DNA of 64,000 nucleotides from Streptomyces sp. Go-475 (GCF_003330845.1 NZ_CP026121.1:3887501-3951500); one strand, 5' to 3'. Numbered from the stretch's first letter, positions 19,563 to 28,970 are shown. Numbers and translations are program-made. Notes: generated by a model from the letters alone, not told the origin.

Positions 19563-20070
19563 TTGCGAGACGGAGCCAGTCGGCGAGCGCGGCGAAGTCT
19601 GTGTCCAGGAGGCCCTTGGCCGGGTCGACGCGATGGAGCAATGACGGCCCGGAATGACTGGCGTCGACCCACAGGCGGTCCATCGCGCTGATCTCGTCGT
19701 CGACCCAGATGAACGGTCGGCCATTGGCCCACTCGACGAGTTGTCGGGTCTTCCAGTGCAGGCCGCGCGGGCCCTCGTCTGCGTAGGAAGCCGGCCACTC
19801 CACCATGGGCAGGCTGGGCAGTCCGATGCGTGGGGAGATGACCTCGTTCGCCTCCGCCATCCAGGTCGTTGCCCAGACGAGATGACATCCCAGGGCTGTG
19901 AGGCGCGCTCCGAGTTCCGGGTCGAGTCGGGTCAGCAGTGGGTTCCCCTGATCGCCAGACGTCCAGGCGTCGGCGGCAATGGCCTGCGCGTGACCGGACG
20001 ACGGCCCGAACGGGATCAGTGGGCCGTCGACGTCGAGGAAAAGGAGGGGACGCTCCGTCGCGCTTGTCAC
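19438..20070 (-). CDS. HAD-like hydrolase with a disrupted C-terminus
   Basis: The GTG start gives VTSATERPLLFLDVDGPLIPFG. LFLDVDGPL is HAD motif I with the nucleophile Asp; ATTWMAEAN is motif II-like and FIWVDDEIS motif IV-like. It resembles small stand-alone HAD proteins of actinobacteria that normally end soon after DTDFAALADWLR. Here the frame runs on about 40 residues into the transposase remnant in a different frame, so the tail is foreign. Activity may survive because all HAD motifs are upstream. It overlaps the upstream minus-strand frame by 4 bp. Confidence 0.65.
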   Translation of the reverse strand: MTSATERPLLFLDVDGPLIPFGPSSGHAQAIAADAWTSGDQGNPLLTRLDPELGARLTALGCHLVWATTWMAEANEVISPRIGLPSLPMVEWPASYADEGPRGLHWKTRQLVEWANGRPFIWVDDEISAMDRLWVDASHSGPSLLHRVDPAKGLLDTDFAALADWLRLAIPGADRRVADQVGAVARVGGGPGPAGGPGWACGGAVAAAGR

Positions 20071-20402
20071 GGCGGCACGACAACCGGGGGCGTTTCCTCT
20101 GGGAGAAGGCACCAAGTCATGTGCCTCGTCAGGAAGGTCTCCAGTTGGTGGGCGGGTATGGACTCGGACGGCAGGTCGTCGGGGCGGGGTCGGTAGAGGG
20201 CGTTCAGGTCGTCTCGGAGTCGCTGGTCCAGCGTGGGAGCCTGACAGGCGTCGGTGGTGCCTCGCAGGAACAGCCAGTCGAACAGTCGCACCGCCGGGCT
20301 GCGTCCCGACTGGGGGTGCTCGGACAGGTGGGGCTCCTGACCGGGCGTCCTTACCTTCGGCGTAATCGACGACCCTTCCGCGCCCCGGCAAGCTGGCCCC
20401 AT
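20067..20402 (-). CDS. Possible small protein upstream of the HAD gene
   Basis: A frame of 111 residues that ends GTGA-overlapped with the HAD start, a typical coupled arrangement. The second half (RLFDWLFLRGTTDACQAPTL then LDQRLRDDLNALYRPRPDD) looks protein-like; the first part is weaker. Its putative ATG at 20402 shares the CATG with the divergent SnoaL-like gene start, so the true start is doubtful. I do not recognise it. Confidence 0.35.
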   Translation of the reverse strand: MGPACRGAEGSSITPKVRTPGQEPHLSEHPQSGRSPAVRLFDWLFLRGTTDACQAPTLDQRLRDDLNALYRPRPDDLPSESIPAHQLETFLTRHMTWCLLPEETPPVVVPP

Positions 20403-20877
20403 GACGACGACCACCAGCGGGACGACGACCACCAACACGACGACGGCCACGAGCCCCACGACGACCACCAGCACGTCAGAGGCCACCCGCGCGACCGTCC
20501 GGAAGTTCCTCGAACTGCGTCTCGCCGGCGACACGGCCGGGCTCACCGCGCTCTTCGCCGACGAGGTCGACTGGATGCTGGCCGAGAATCCGGGGGTCCC
20601 CTGGATCCGGCCCCGCTCCACCGCCGCCGAATGCGCCGCCCAGGCCGAGGAGTTGGCCCGCTACACCGTGCCCGAGGAGGCGCGCGCGTCCGTGGACGCC
20701 TTCCTCGTCGACGGGACCGACGCCGTTCTGACGGGGCACGTCTCGGGGACCGTCCGGGCGACGGGCAAGTCCTTCTCGGGACCGTTCGCCCTGCGGCTCA
20801 CCGTGGAGAACGGGCGGATCACCCGGCACCACCTGTACGAGAACAGCGTGTCGATCGCCGCGGCTTGCGCTCCCTGA
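20401..20877 (+). CDS. SnoaL-like / NTF2-fold protein
   Basis: A 158-residue cone-shaped alpha/beta-fold protein. After a very Thr-rich N-terminus of about 28 residues, the SnoaL-like pattern is clear: RATVRKFLELRLAGDTAGLTALFADEVDWM, a central AVLTGHVSGTVRATGK strand pair and FALRLTVENGRITRHHLYEN at the end. Members are ligand-binding or enzymatic (isomerases, cyclases); the substrate is unknown. It is convergent with the next gene, which ends 18 bp away. Confidence 0.82.
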   Translation: MTTTTSGTTTTNTTTATSPTTTTSTSEATRATVRKFLELRLAGDTAGLTALFADEVDWMLAENPGVPWIRPRSTAAECAAQAEELARYTVPEEARASVDAFLVDGTDAVLTGHVSGTVRATGKSFSGPFALRLTVENGRITRHHLYENSVSIAAACAP

Positions 20878-20895
20878 GGTCCGGAGGCCCGGAGG

Positions 20896-21612
20896 TCAGC
20901 CGCTGACGATCCGCCAGTACTGCCGCTGGCCCTCGTCCCGTACGACCACGCCCAGCCGCAGCAGTTCCCCGCGCAACTCCCGGGTCTCCTCGGCGCTGTC
21001 CTCGTCCTTCCTGGCCCGCGCGCGTGCCCGCAGCAGGGCGTCCGCGCCCGGGGGGAGGCCGGGGGTGCCGGGGACCCAGCGGCGGAACTCGGCGCGGTAC
21101 GGGTCCTCCTCCGCCCAGGTGTGGCCGTGCTCGGTGAGGGCCTCCGCGAGGCGGTGCCAGGGCAGGCCGCAGTGCTCCCGGGCCAGTTCCATGCCGCTCG
21201 GAGCCAGCACGACGAGTTGCTTGCCGTCCCGGAACAGCGCGGAGATCTCCTCGCGGGCGAACTCCTGTGAGCCGTCCCTGATCGTCAGGGTCACGTGGGT
21301 GTCGCCGACGCGGACCGACAGCGAGTCGTGCACCGCGGAGAAGCCGAGCAGCAGGCCGGCCAGCACGCCCGCCGTGATCGTGCCGAGGGTGAGGGCGGGT
21401 TCCGGGACGGAGGTCAGCAGCTCGGCGGGGCCCTTCAGCGGTGCCCACGGCAGGGACAGCAGCAAGCGGGCGAGGAGGGGCAGCAGGGCACCGGCGACAG
21501 CACCGCAGGCGACGCAGAAGAGCACGACGGCCCAGGCCGATTCCGCGAGTTCGGTGGTCCTGGTCTTTCCCGCCGACGGCTTGCTCATGGGCACGTTCCC
21601 GGCTTCCTCCAT
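20896..21612 (-). CDS. YqeB-like membrane protein
   Basis: A 238-residue protein with two N-terminal transmembrane segments (AWAVVLFCVACGAVAGALLP and LGTITAGVLAGLLLGFS), then a PH-like cytosolic region (LSVRVGDTHVTLTIRDGSQEF) and a C-terminal helical part that reads ELLRLGVVVRDEGQRQYWR. I recall this architecture from the YqeB family, of unknown function. A second possible start gives MSKPSAGK, 8 residues in. Confidence 0.75.
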   Translation of the reverse strand: MEEAGNVPMSKPSAGKTRTTELAESAWAVVLFCVACGAVAGALLPLLARLLLSLPWAPLKGPAELLTSVPEPALTLGTITAGVLAGLLLGFSAVHDSLSVRVGDTHVTLTIRDGSQEFAREEISALFRDGKQLVVLAPSGMELAREHCGLPWHRLAEALTEHGHTWAEEDPYRAEFRRWVPGTPGLPPGADALLRARARARKDEDSAEETRELRGELLRLGVVVRDEGQRQYWRIVSG

Positions 21613-21728
21613 GGAAGCGAGTCTGCGGAGAAGCCCCCTGCCCTGTCATCAGCCGTTGGTCGCTCGGCCCCCGACTTTGGTCGCCGCCCGCCCCCGCCCG
21701 GCTCAGTCGCTGCCCCGCCCCGCCCGGC

Positions 21729-22154
21729 TCACGGGTGCATCCGCGCCCCCTTCACCACCTTGTCCACCGCGTTCTTCGGGCCGTACACGGCGAGACCCAC
21801 CAGGTCCAGTTCCGCCGTGGGCACCGCCCGTACGGCCGCGCGGTTGTCGCGGTCGTTGCCCGTGGCGAAGAGGTCGGAGGTGAAGACCGAGCGGGGCAGG
21901 GAGCGGGACAGGGCTCGGGTGTGGGCCGAGGTCAGGGTTTCCTTCGTGGCCTCGAAGACCAGGACCGGCTGGCGGAACATCGGCAGGTAGGGCACGCCGT
22001 CCGCGTCCTCGTACGGTTCGCCGATCACTTCGGGCACCTGTGTTCCCAAGCCACTGACCAGGAACGAGGTCACGTTGAGACGCTGCCAGGGCGCCAGGTC
22101 CACGCGCAGCAGGACGGCGATCTTCGTGTCGAAGCGGATCGGTTCGGTGTTCAT
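21729..22154 (-). CDS. DUF2000 family protein
   Basis: A 141-residue protein (MNTEPIRFDTKIAVLLRVDL) of the DUF2000 family: LAPWQRLNVTSFLVSGLG and an invariant PMFRQPVLVFEATKE segment. Family function is unknown; a peptidyl-tRNA-hydrolase-like fold has been suggested. It is divergent from an AraC-type regulator with only 49 bp between starts, so that regulator probably controls it. Confidence 0.88.
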   Translation of the reverse strand: MNTEPIRFDTKIAVLLRVDLAPWQRLNVTSFLVSGLGTQVPEVIGEPYEDADGVPYLPMFRQPVLVFEATKETLTSAHTRALSRSLPRSVFTSDLFATGNDRDNRAAVRAVPTAELDLVGLAVYGPKNAVDKVVKGARMHP

Positions 22155-22203
22155 GGTCCGAGCGTGCCCGGCGGCGGTCGCCGGGGTCTTGTACGTTTTT
22201 TGC

Positions 22204-23037
22204 ATGGCCGCACAGCCCGCCCGCACGCCCCGGCAGCGGATCGTCTCCGCCTGGCGGCCGGACGTGCCGGGTGTCGTCGAGGTCTTCCACGCGCGGTTCA
22301 CCGAGTACGCGTATCCGATGCACGTCCACGAGGCCTGGACGCTGCTGATCGTGGACACCGGCGCCGTACGGTACGACCTCGACCGGCACGAGCACGGCAC
22401 CCCGCACGACACGGTGTCGCTGCTGCCGCCGCACGTGCCGCACAACGGCTCACCCGTCACCCCGGAGGGCTTCCGCAAGCGGGTGCTGTACCTCGACGGG
22501 ACGTATCTCGGCGACGAGCTGATCGGGGCCGCCGTCGACCGGCCCGACCTGCGCGATCCGCTGCTGCGGCGGCGCGTCGGACAGGTGCACGCCGCGCTGC
22601 TGCGGCCCGGTGAGGAGCTGGAGGCCGAGAGCAGGCTGATGTTCGTCGGGGAGCGGCTGCGCGGGCATCTGCGCGGGGAGAGCGACAAGGCCCGTCCCGC
22701 GGATCCGGTCCTCGCGCGGCGGCTGCGCGAGCTGCTGGACGAGCGGGTCGTCGAGGGCATCGGGCTGACGGAGGCCGCCGGGCTCGTCGGGGCCCATCCC
22801 GCCCATCTCGTACGGGCGTTCAGCACCGCGTACGGCATCGCCCCGCACCAGTACCTGACGTCGCTGCGCGTGGGCCGCGCCCGGCGGCTGCTGCTGGAGG
22901 GGCGGTCGCCGAGTGACGTGGCGGTGGCGACCGGGTTCTACGACCAGTCGCACCTCAGCCGGCACTTCCGCAGGCTGGTGGGGGTGCCGCCCGGGCGTTA
23001 CCGCGCGGGCCGGGTCAGCGCCGCGGGCGCTGGGTGA
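22204..23037 (+). CDS. AraC-family transcriptional regulator
   Basis: A 277-residue regulator. The N-terminal cupin sensing domain has MHVHEAWTLLIVDTG and LLPPHVPHNGSPV. The C-terminal AraC domain has two helix-turn-helices: GLTEAAGLVGAHPAHLVRAF and SPSDVAVATGFYDQSHLSRHF, ending VPPGRYR. It is divergent from the DUF2000 gene. Its 3' end overlaps the convergent YbjN-family gene by 23 bp. Confidence 0.93.
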   Translation: MAAQPARTPRQRIVSAWRPDVPGVVEVFHARFTEYAYPMHVHEAWTLLIVDTGAVRYDLDRHEHGTPHDTVSLLPPHVPHNGSPVTPEGFRKRVLYLDGTYLGDELIGAAVDRPDLRDPLLRRRVGQVHAALLRPGEELEAESRLMFVGERLRGHLRGESDKARPADPVLARRLRELLDERVVEGIGLTEAAGLVGAHPAHLVRAFSTAYGIAPHQYLTSLRVGRARRLLLEGRSPSDVAVATGFYDQSHLSRHFRRLVGVPPGRYRAGRVSAAGAG

Positions 23038-23545
23038 GGTGCGCGAAGGCGTCCAGGTTCCGGGTCGACTCGCCCCGGGAGACCCGCCATTCGTACTCCT
23101 TGCGGATCGCCGAGGCGAAGCCCAGCTCCAGCAGGGTGTTGAAGCTGCCGTCGGAGGCCTCCAGGACCTGGCCGAGCAGGCGGTCGATCTCCTCGGGGGT
23201 CACGGCGGACAGGGAGAGCCGGCCGGTGACGTAGACGTCGCCGTGCTGGTCGACGGCGTAACTCACGCCGTACAGCTTGAGATTGCGCTCCAGGAGCCAG
23301 CGGTGGACGCCCTGCTCGTTCTCGTCGGGGTGGCGGATGACGAAGGCGTTCAGGGACAGGGAGTGGCGGCCGACGATCAGGGAGACGGTCGTCTTCAGTT
23401 TGCGGGTGCCGGGGAGCTGCGCGACATAGGTGCCGGGTTCGGGGCTCTCCCACTCCAGGTCGGCGTCCTTCAGGACGGCCTCGACGGTCTGTGCCGCCGC
23501 TTTCTGCGCGTCACTCATAGTCGCACCCGTAGTCGCGTCACCCAT
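23015..23545 (-). CDS. YbjN domain protein
   Basis: A 176-residue cytosolic protein of the YbjN (type III secretion chaperone-like) fold: [20 protein letters not shown] and [20 protein letters not shown] with alternating strands and helices. Its start overlaps the end of mshA by 8 bp, so it is translationally coupled. This mshA-ybjN pair is conserved in Streptomyces. The role in mycothiol metabolism is unknown. Confidence 0.88.
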   Translation of the reverse strand: MGDATTGATMSDAQKAAAQTVEAVLKDADLEWESPEPGTYVAQLPGTRKLKTTVSLIVGRHSLSLNAFVIRHPDENEQGVHRWLLERNLKLYGVSYAVDQHGDVYVTGRLSLSAVTPEEIDRLLGQVLEASDGSFNTLLELGFASAIRKEYEWRVSRGESTRNLDAFAHLTQRPRR

Positions 23546-24875
23546 GGTGCGAGCGTACGTGACGGCGGTGTGCCTGCAGCGCGGCCGTGTAGACGTCCGC
23601 CGTGGCGGCGGCCGCGGTGTCCCAGCCGAAGGACTGGGCGTGCCGGGCGGCCTGCGCGCCCATCCGGGGCGACAGGCCCGGGTCGTCGGCGAAGTCGCGC
23701 AGCACGCGCGCGTAGTCGGCCGGATCGTGGCCGCGCACGAGGAAGCCGCTGTGTCCGTCGCGCACGGCGACCGGCAGGCCGCCGACCGACGCGGCGAGCA
23801 CCGGGGTGCCGGCCGCCTGGGCCTCTATGGCGACCAGGCCGAAGGACTCGCTGTAGGAGGGCATGACGAGCACGGAGGCGGCGCGGAACCAGTCCGCGAG
23901 CTGCTCCTGGCCGACCGGCGGATGGAACCGTACGACGTCCGCGATGCCGAGGCGGGCGGCGAGCTTCTGCAGGCCCTCGGGCTTGGCGAGGCCGCTGCCG
24001 CTGGGGCCGCCGACGACGGGCACGAGGATGCGCGAGCGCAGCTCGGGGCGCTCGTCGAGGAGGACGGCGACGGCGCGCAGCAGCACGTCGGGGGCCTTCA
24101 GGGGCTGGATGCGGCCGGCGAAGAGCGGGATCAGCGCGTCCTGGGGCAGGCCGAGGCGGGCCCGGGCGGCGGCGCGGCCGTCGGCGGGCGAGAAGCGGCA
24201 CAGGTTCACACCGGGGTGGACGACGGCGACCTTGTCGGCGTCGGCCGCGTAGTGCCGGACGAGTTCGTCGGCCTCTTCGGTGGTGTTGGCGATGAGCCGG
24301 TCGGCGGCGTCGACGATCTGGGTCTCGCCGATGACCCGGGCGGCCGGTTCCGGGGTGTCGCCGTCGGCCAGGTTGGCGTTCTTGACCTTGGCCATGGTGT
24401 GCATGGCGTGCACCAGGGGGACGCCCCAGCGCTGGGCGGCGAGCCAGCCGACGTGGCCGGAGAGCCAGTAGTGGGAGTGGACCAGGTCGTAGTGGCCGGG
24501 GCGGTGGCCGGCCCAGGCCTGCATCACGCCGTGCGTGAAGGCGCACAGCTGGGCCGGGAGGTCCTCCTTGGCGAGGCCCTCGTAGGGGCCCGCGTCGACG
24601 TGCCGGACGAGGACGCCGGGGGCCAGTTCGACGGTCGGCGGGAGGGCCGCCGAGGTCGCGCGCGTGAAGATCTCGACCTCGATGTTGATCGCGGCGAGGC
24701 GCTGCGCGAGCTCCACGATGTAGACGTTCATGCCGCCGGCGTCGCCGGTGCCCGGCTGGTGGAGCGGGGAGGTGTGCACGGAGAGCATGGCCACCCGGCG
24801 GGGCCTGCGGTGCAGCCGGAGGCGCGCGGGCGAGGACGCGGAGCGCCGCCCGAGCCTGCCGATGTACTGGCTCAC
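23538..24875 (-). CDS. mshA: D-inositol-3-phosphate glycosyltransferase MshA
   Basis: A 445-residue GT4 glycosyltransferase that makes the first mycothiol intermediate from UDP-GlcNAc and 1L-inositol-1-phosphate. The N-terminal [21 protein letters not shown] is specific to Msh[13 protein letters not shown], the [15 protein letters not shown] segment and the C-terminal E-x7-E motif (ESFGLVAIE) form the active site. The GTG giving [12 protein letters not shown] is chosen since AAGGAAGG precedes it. Confidence 0.96.
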   Translation of the reverse strand: MSQYIGRLGRRSASSPARLRLHRRPRRVAMLSVHTSPLHQPGTGDAGGMNVYIVELAQRLAAINIEVEIFTRATSAALPPTVELAPGVLVRHVDAGPYEGLAKEDLPAQLCAFTHGVMQAWAGHRPGHYDLVHSHYWLSGHVGWLAAQRWGVPLVHAMHTMAKVKNANLADGDTPEPAARVIGETQIVDAADRLIANTTEEADELVRHYAADADKVAVVHPGVNLCRFSPADGRAAARARLGLPQDALIPLFAGRIQPLKAPDVLLRAVAVLLDERPELRSRILVPVVGGPSGSGLAKPEGLQKLAARLGIADVVRFHPPVGQEQLADWFRAASVLVMPSYSESFGLVAIEAQAAGTPVLAASVGGLPVAVRDGHSGFLVRGHDPADYARVLRDFADDPGLSPRMGAQAARHAQSFGWDTAAAATADVYTAALQAHRRHVRSHHG

Positions 24876-25080
24876 GTGGCCTTCCTCCTTGGCTGCGGGC
24901 ATACCGGACGGAAGGCGCGGGTGCCCTCCAAGCCGGTGCAACACCGGAGCGAGGCGTTCCCATTCCTGCCGGGCTCCCGGCGGGGCCGTTTTTGCCGAGC
25001 CATTACCAGGGATCGCTCAACCGTTCGAGGACGGGGTGCGTCACCCCTGGGGTGGCCGGGGGCCGCATACCCTCTTAGGC

Positions 25081-25899
25081 ATGACAGCCCGCGCAGCCTC
25101 CCGCCCGCTGGGAACGGTCACGCGCGGGACGACCAACCCCAACCGGCTGCGCCGCATGGACCGCTGGATCGCGGCGACGCACGGCGCCGAGCTGCGCCGC
25201 GCCGCCGACCCCGTGGCGGTCGACCTCGGCTACGGCGCCGCCCCCTGGACGGCCGTCGAACTGCTGCACCGGCTGCGGACGGTCGCGCCACGCGCGCGTG
25301 TCGTGGGCATCGAGATCGAGCCGGCCCGGGTCGCGGCGGCGCTGCCGTACGAGCGGGCGGGGCTCGCCTTCCGGCACGGCGGCTTCGAGCTCCCCATCCC
25401 GCAGCGCCCCCTGCTCGTGCGCGCGGCGAACGTCCTGCGGCAGTACGAGGAGGGCGAGGTCGCCGCCGTGTGGCGGCGGCTGTGCGCGCGGCTCGCGCCG
25501 GCCGACCCGGCGGGCGGATCGCGCGGCGGGCTGCTGGTCGAGGGGACCTGCGACGAGATCGGCCGCCGGCACGTGTGGGTCGCGCTCGGCCCGGAAGGAC
25601 CCCGCACGGTCACCTTCGCCACCCGCCTCGGCTCCCTGGCGCGCCCCTCGGACCTCGCGGAACGCCTGCCGAAGGCGCTCATCCACCGCAACGTCCCGGG
25701 CGAGCCGGTGCACGCCTTCCTGCGCGACTTCGACCGCGCCTGGGCCGCCGCCGCGCCCTACGCCTCCTACGGCGCCCGCCAGCGCTGGATCCGGGCGGTA
25801 CGGGACCTGACGGCCGACTGGCCGGTGGCGGACGGGCCGGCGCGCTGGCGGCAGGGCGAAGTGACGGTGCGGTGGGAGGCGTTGGCACCCCGGGACTGA
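25081..25899 (+). CDS. SAM-dependent methyltransferase
   Basis: A 272-residue class I methyltransferase-like protein. The SAM-binding motif is AVDLGYGAAPWTAVELL near residue 44, with the acidic residue in GIEIEPARV. Motif I differs from the classical GxGxG. The gene is adjacent and divergent to mshA in streptomycetes, but its substrate is unknown. Confidence 0.85.
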   Translation: MTARAASRPLGTVTRGTTNPNRLRRMDRWIAATHGAELRRAADPVAVDLGYGAAPWTAVELLHRLRTVAPRARVVGIEIEPARVAAALPYERAGLAFRHGGFELPIPQRPLLVRAANVLRQYEEGEVAAVWRRLCARLAPADPAGGSRGGLLVEGTCDEIGRRHVWVALGPEGPRTVTFATRLGSLARPSDLAERLPKALIHRNVPGEPVHAFLRDFDRAWAAAAPYASYGARQRWIRAVRDLTADWPVADGPARWRQGEVTVRWEALAPRD

Positions 25900-25927
25900 C
25901 CCCCTCGCGGCACGCGTTCCGGCCCTC

Positions 25928-25982
25928 CCGTCGGCACCCGTCGACCCTTCCGTCGGCACCCGTCGACCCTTCCGTCGGCACC
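25928..25982. repeat. 22-bp direct repeat, 2.5 copies
   Basis: CCGTCGGCACCCGTCGACCC(TT) occurs twice in tandem and is followed by a partial copy. It lies downstream of the methyltransferase gene, before the NlpC/P60 promoter. The purpose is unknown. Confidence 0.75.
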
Positions 25983-26158
25983 ATCGGGGAACGATCTCTT
26001 TGAGTCGTTCGTCACACACGCGGGGAGATCGTCATGCCGGGGGCATACCGGGGAGGGGGCGGCGGGAAGCACTACCTCTGTCGCTTTGCCCGCCGACATG
26101 GCAGCATCCCCAGGCGAACCGGAAGTTACTGACGGTTAATCAGTTTGGGGGATGGGGT

Positions 26159-27235
26159 ATGCGTAGGGGCAAGCGTGGCCTGATCGCGACGGCCGTGGCC
26201 GTGGTCTGCGCGGTCACCGTGCTGGCGGCACCGGGCACGGCGTTCGCGAGTCCCAGCCCCTCCCCCACCCCGAGCACGGGCCCGACGCTCGCCCCCGGCA
26301 GGGACCTCGAGGCCGTCCGCGAGAAGCTGGACAAGCTCTACCGCGCCGCGGCCCGCGCCACCGACGAGTACAACGCCGCCGAGGAGAAGGCGGAGAAGCA
26401 GTCCGACGAACTCGTGAAACTGGCCAAGAAGATCGTCAAGGGCCAGGAGCGGCTGGAGCGGCTCAAGGACCGCGCGGGCGCCGCGGCCGCCGCCCAGTAC
26501 CGCGGCGGCGGGCTCCCGCCCGAGGCCCATCTGATGCTCAGCGACGACCCGCAGGAGTTCCTCGACGGCACGGACCGGGTCCGCCAGGGCCAGCACGCGG
26601 CCAAGGGCCTGATCGGCGAACTGACCCGCACTCAGGAGGACTTGGAGCAGTACGCCGAGGACGCCTCCGCGCAGTGGAAGAAGCTGGAGGCGGGCCGCAA
26701 GGCCAAGGCCGTCGCCCAGAAGAAGATCGAGAAGCAGATCGCGCAGGCGGAGAAGCTCGAGTCCGAGTTGCGGAAGGAGGAGCAGGAGCGCCTCGCCCAG
26801 CTGGAGAAGGAGGCCGCGGACAAGGCGCAGACCGCCTGGCTCGACTCCGGCATCCTCCGGGACATCAGCGGAAAGGCCTCCGAGCAGGGCAAGAAGGCCG
26901 TCGCGTACGCCACGGCCCAGATCGGCAAGCCGTACCAGTGGGGCGCCGAGGGCCCGAAGAGCTACGACTGCTCGGGACTGACCTCACAGGCCTGGATATC
27001 CGCCGGCCGCGGCATCCCGCGCACCTCGCAGGAGCAGTGGAAGCAGCTCCGCCACATCGACGTCCAGGACATGCGGCCCGGCGACCTCATCATCTACTTC
27101 GACGACGCCAGCCATGTCGCGATGTACGTCGGCGACGGCGTGATGGTGCACGCGCCCCGGCCCGGGCGGGACGTGACCCTCGCGGGGGCGGGATCCATGC
27201 CCATCCTCGGAGTGGTACGGCCAGACGCGGGCTGA
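26159..27235 (+). CDS. Secreted NlpC/P60 peptidoglycan hydrolase with coiled coil
   Basis: A 358-residue exported endopeptidase. The signal peptide (MRRGKRGLIATAVAVVCAVT, cleaved around AFAS) is followed by a long charged coiled coil (residues about 50-235, Lys/Glu/Ala-rich) and a C-terminal NlpC/P60 domain. The catalytic triad is visible: Cys271 in YDCSGLTSQ, His319 in ASHVAMYVG and His331 in MVHAPRPG. It would cut the stem peptide between D-Glu and the diamino acid. The coiled coil suggests control by a membrane partner, as in RipA/FtsX-type systems. The 259 bp upstream contain imperfect inverted repeats. Confidence 0.93.
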   Translation: MRRGKRGLIATAVAVVCAVTVLAAPGTAFASPSPSPTPSTGPTLAPGRDLEAVREKLDKLYRAAARATDEYNAAEEKAEKQSDELVKLAKKIVKGQERLERLKDRAGAAAAAQYRGGGLPPEAHLMLSDDPQEFLDGTDRVRQGQHAAKGLIGELTRTQEDLEQYAEDASAQWKKLEAGRKAKAVAQKKIEKQIAQAEKLESELRKEEQERLAQLEKEAADKAQTAWLDSGILRDISGKASEQGKKAVAYATAQIGKPYQWGAEGPKSYDCSGLTSQAWISAGRGIPRTSQEQWKQLRHIDVQDMRPGDLIIYFDDASHVAMYVGDGVMVHAPRPGRDVTLAGAGSMPILGVVRPDAG

Positions 27236-27532
27236 ACCCCCGAGCACACACCGGTTATCGGACACCGGACGCCTCCGGTGACCTGGCCCACGTGACCCAC
27301 CCCACCCCGAACCACCCGCCAAACGCCGCGCTGACGTGACGTTCGTCATCCCCGCAGCATCTCCGGGCTGTCCAACTGCGGGGCATATCGCGGCATATGA
27401 CACTGGCCGGTGGCGCGGCGGCGTGGCTCACACCATTCCTATGCGGCGCCGACACCCGCTATGGTCCCCGTCGGTGGGTCGAGGTCCCTCGCCCCCGCCA
27501 TGCCCTCGGGGGGAGGGAAGGAACCCAAGACG

Positions 27533-28882
27533 ATGCCCGTACCCATACCGCGGCAGAGAGCCATTCCGGCCGTGGAGAGTGGTCAGGCGCAGGCCGCGTC
27601 CCCGGGCGGCGGCTCCGCCGAGGACTCCGTGACGGACGCCTCGGCGCAGGCCCCGCGCACGACGGACACCGCCGGAAAAACCACGGACAAGGTGGACAAC
27701 AACACCGCCCACACCAACCTGACGCTGCTGCTGATCGAGGACGATCCGGCGGGTTCGCCGATCGTGCCGGACATGCTCGACCAGGCGGGCAAGCCGATCC
27801 GCGTCCGCACGGCCCGCAACCTCACCGAGGCCGAGCGGCTGCTGACCGACGACGTCCACTGCATCCTGCTGGACCTCGCGCTGCCCGCGCCCGGCCGCAG
27901 CGACTCCGACGACGAGCTCGCCGTGCTCAAGCACGTGCTGGAGCTGGCACCCCGGCACGCCGTCCTCGCGCTGACCGCCTCGGGCGACGCCGAGCGCGGC
28001 GCGGAGGCCGTGCGCGTGGGCGCCCAGGACTACCTCTTCCGCGACGAGCTGGACGGCCGGCTGCTGAGCCGCGCGATCCGCTACGCGGTGGAGCGCAAGC
28101 GCTCCGAGTCGGCCGAGCGCCGGCTCGCCGAGGGCAGGCTGCGCGCGCAGGAGAACCGCCGCCTGGAGCGCGGCCTGCTGCCGACCCCGCTGCTGGAGGG
28201 CTCCTCGCTGCGGTTCGCCGCCCGCTACCGCCCGGGCCGCTCGCGGGCCCTGCTCGGCGGTGACTTCTACGACGTCGTGCGCACACCGGACGGCACCGTG
28301 CACGCCATGATCGGCGATGTCTGCGGCCACGGCCCGGACGAGGCCGCGCTCGGGGTGGAGCTGCGGATCGCCTGGCGGGCGCTGACGCTGGCGGGCCTGT
28401 GCGGCGACCAGCTGCTGGGCACGCTGCAGCAGGTGCTGGAGCACGAGCGGGCCGACGACGAGATCTTCGCGACCCTGTGCACGGTGGACATCGCGCCGGA
28501 CGGCCGCCGCGCAGGCCTGTGCCTGGCGGGCCACCCCTCGCCGCTGCTCGCCAGCCCGGGCCGGCCGGCCCGGCTCCTGCCGTACGACAACAACGGCCCG
28601 GCCCTCGGGCTGCTGCCCGGGGCCCGCTGGCCGCGGATGCAGGTGGAGCTGGGGGCCGAGTGGAGCCTGATGCTCTACACCGACGGCCTGATCGAGGGCC
28701 GCGTCGGCGAGGGCCGGGAGCGGCTCGGCCAGGAGGGCATGACCGAGATGGTCCGCCGCCAGTTCGCCGAGGGCCTGCGGGGCGAGCAGCTGCTGCGAGC
28801 GGCGGTGAACGAGGTCCGCGACCTCAACGGCGGCGAGCTGACGGACGACGTGGCGGTACTGCTGCTGGACCGGGTGCCGTAG
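27533..28882 (+). CDS. Response regulator with PP2C/SpoIIE phosphatase output
   Basis: A 449-residue fusion. After a disordered N-terminus of about 60 residues, a receiver domain (LTLLLIEDDPAGSPIVPD; phosphoacceptor region CILLDLALP) is followed by a short coiled coil (ESAERRLAEGRLRAQENRR) and a PP2C-type Ser/Thr phosphatase (GGDFYDV, GDVCGHGPDEA, LYTDGLIEGR, DDVAVL). Such proteins dephosphorylate anti-anti-sigma factors under receiver control. The receiver lacks a neighbouring kinase. The ATG giving MPVPIPRQR, behind GGGAGGGAAGGAA, is chosen. Confidence 0.92.
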   Translation: MPVPIPRQRAIPAVESGQAQAASPGGGSAEDSVTDASAQAPRTTDTAGKTTDKVDNNTAHTNLTLLLIEDDPAGSPIVPDMLDQAGKPIRVRTARNLTEAERLLTDDVHCILLDLALPAPGRSDSDDELAVLKHVLELAPRHAVLALTASGDAERGAEAVRVGAQDYLFRDELDGRLLSRAIRYAVERKRSESAERRLAEGRLRAQENRRLERGLLPTPLLEGSSLRFAARYRPGRSRALLGGDFYDVVRTPDGTVHAMIGDVCGHGPDEAALGVELRIAWRALTLAGLCGDQLLGTLQQVLEHERADDEIFATLCTVDIAPDGRRAGLCLAGHPSPLLASPGRPARLLPYDNNGPALGLLPGARWPRMQVELGAEWSLMLYTDGLIEGRVGEGRERLGQEGMTEMVRRQFAEGLRGEQLLRAAVNEVRDLNGGELTDDVAVLLLDRVP

Positions 28883-28970
28883 CCCGCCCGGGGGTCGGGC
28901 CGGGTGCCGTAGCCCCGGGCGTCAGGGGTGCGGAAGGCCGACCCGGGCGCGCCAGGGCGGCCGGAGGCCC

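Noticed and set aside
23430..26003. An 857-residue open frame on the plus strand across mshA and the methyltransferase
   Set aside because: It spans two well-identified genes on both strands and has low-complexity composition. It has no motif.
25985..26158. c-di-AMP (ydaO-type) riboswitch upstream of the NlpC/P60 gene
   Set aside because: Cell-wall hydrolase genes in actinobacteria often have one, and GGGGAGGGGGC is suggestive. But I could not find the conserved GGUGAAUCC-type core or the terminal elements, so I do not call it. A covariance-model search for the ydaO family would decide.
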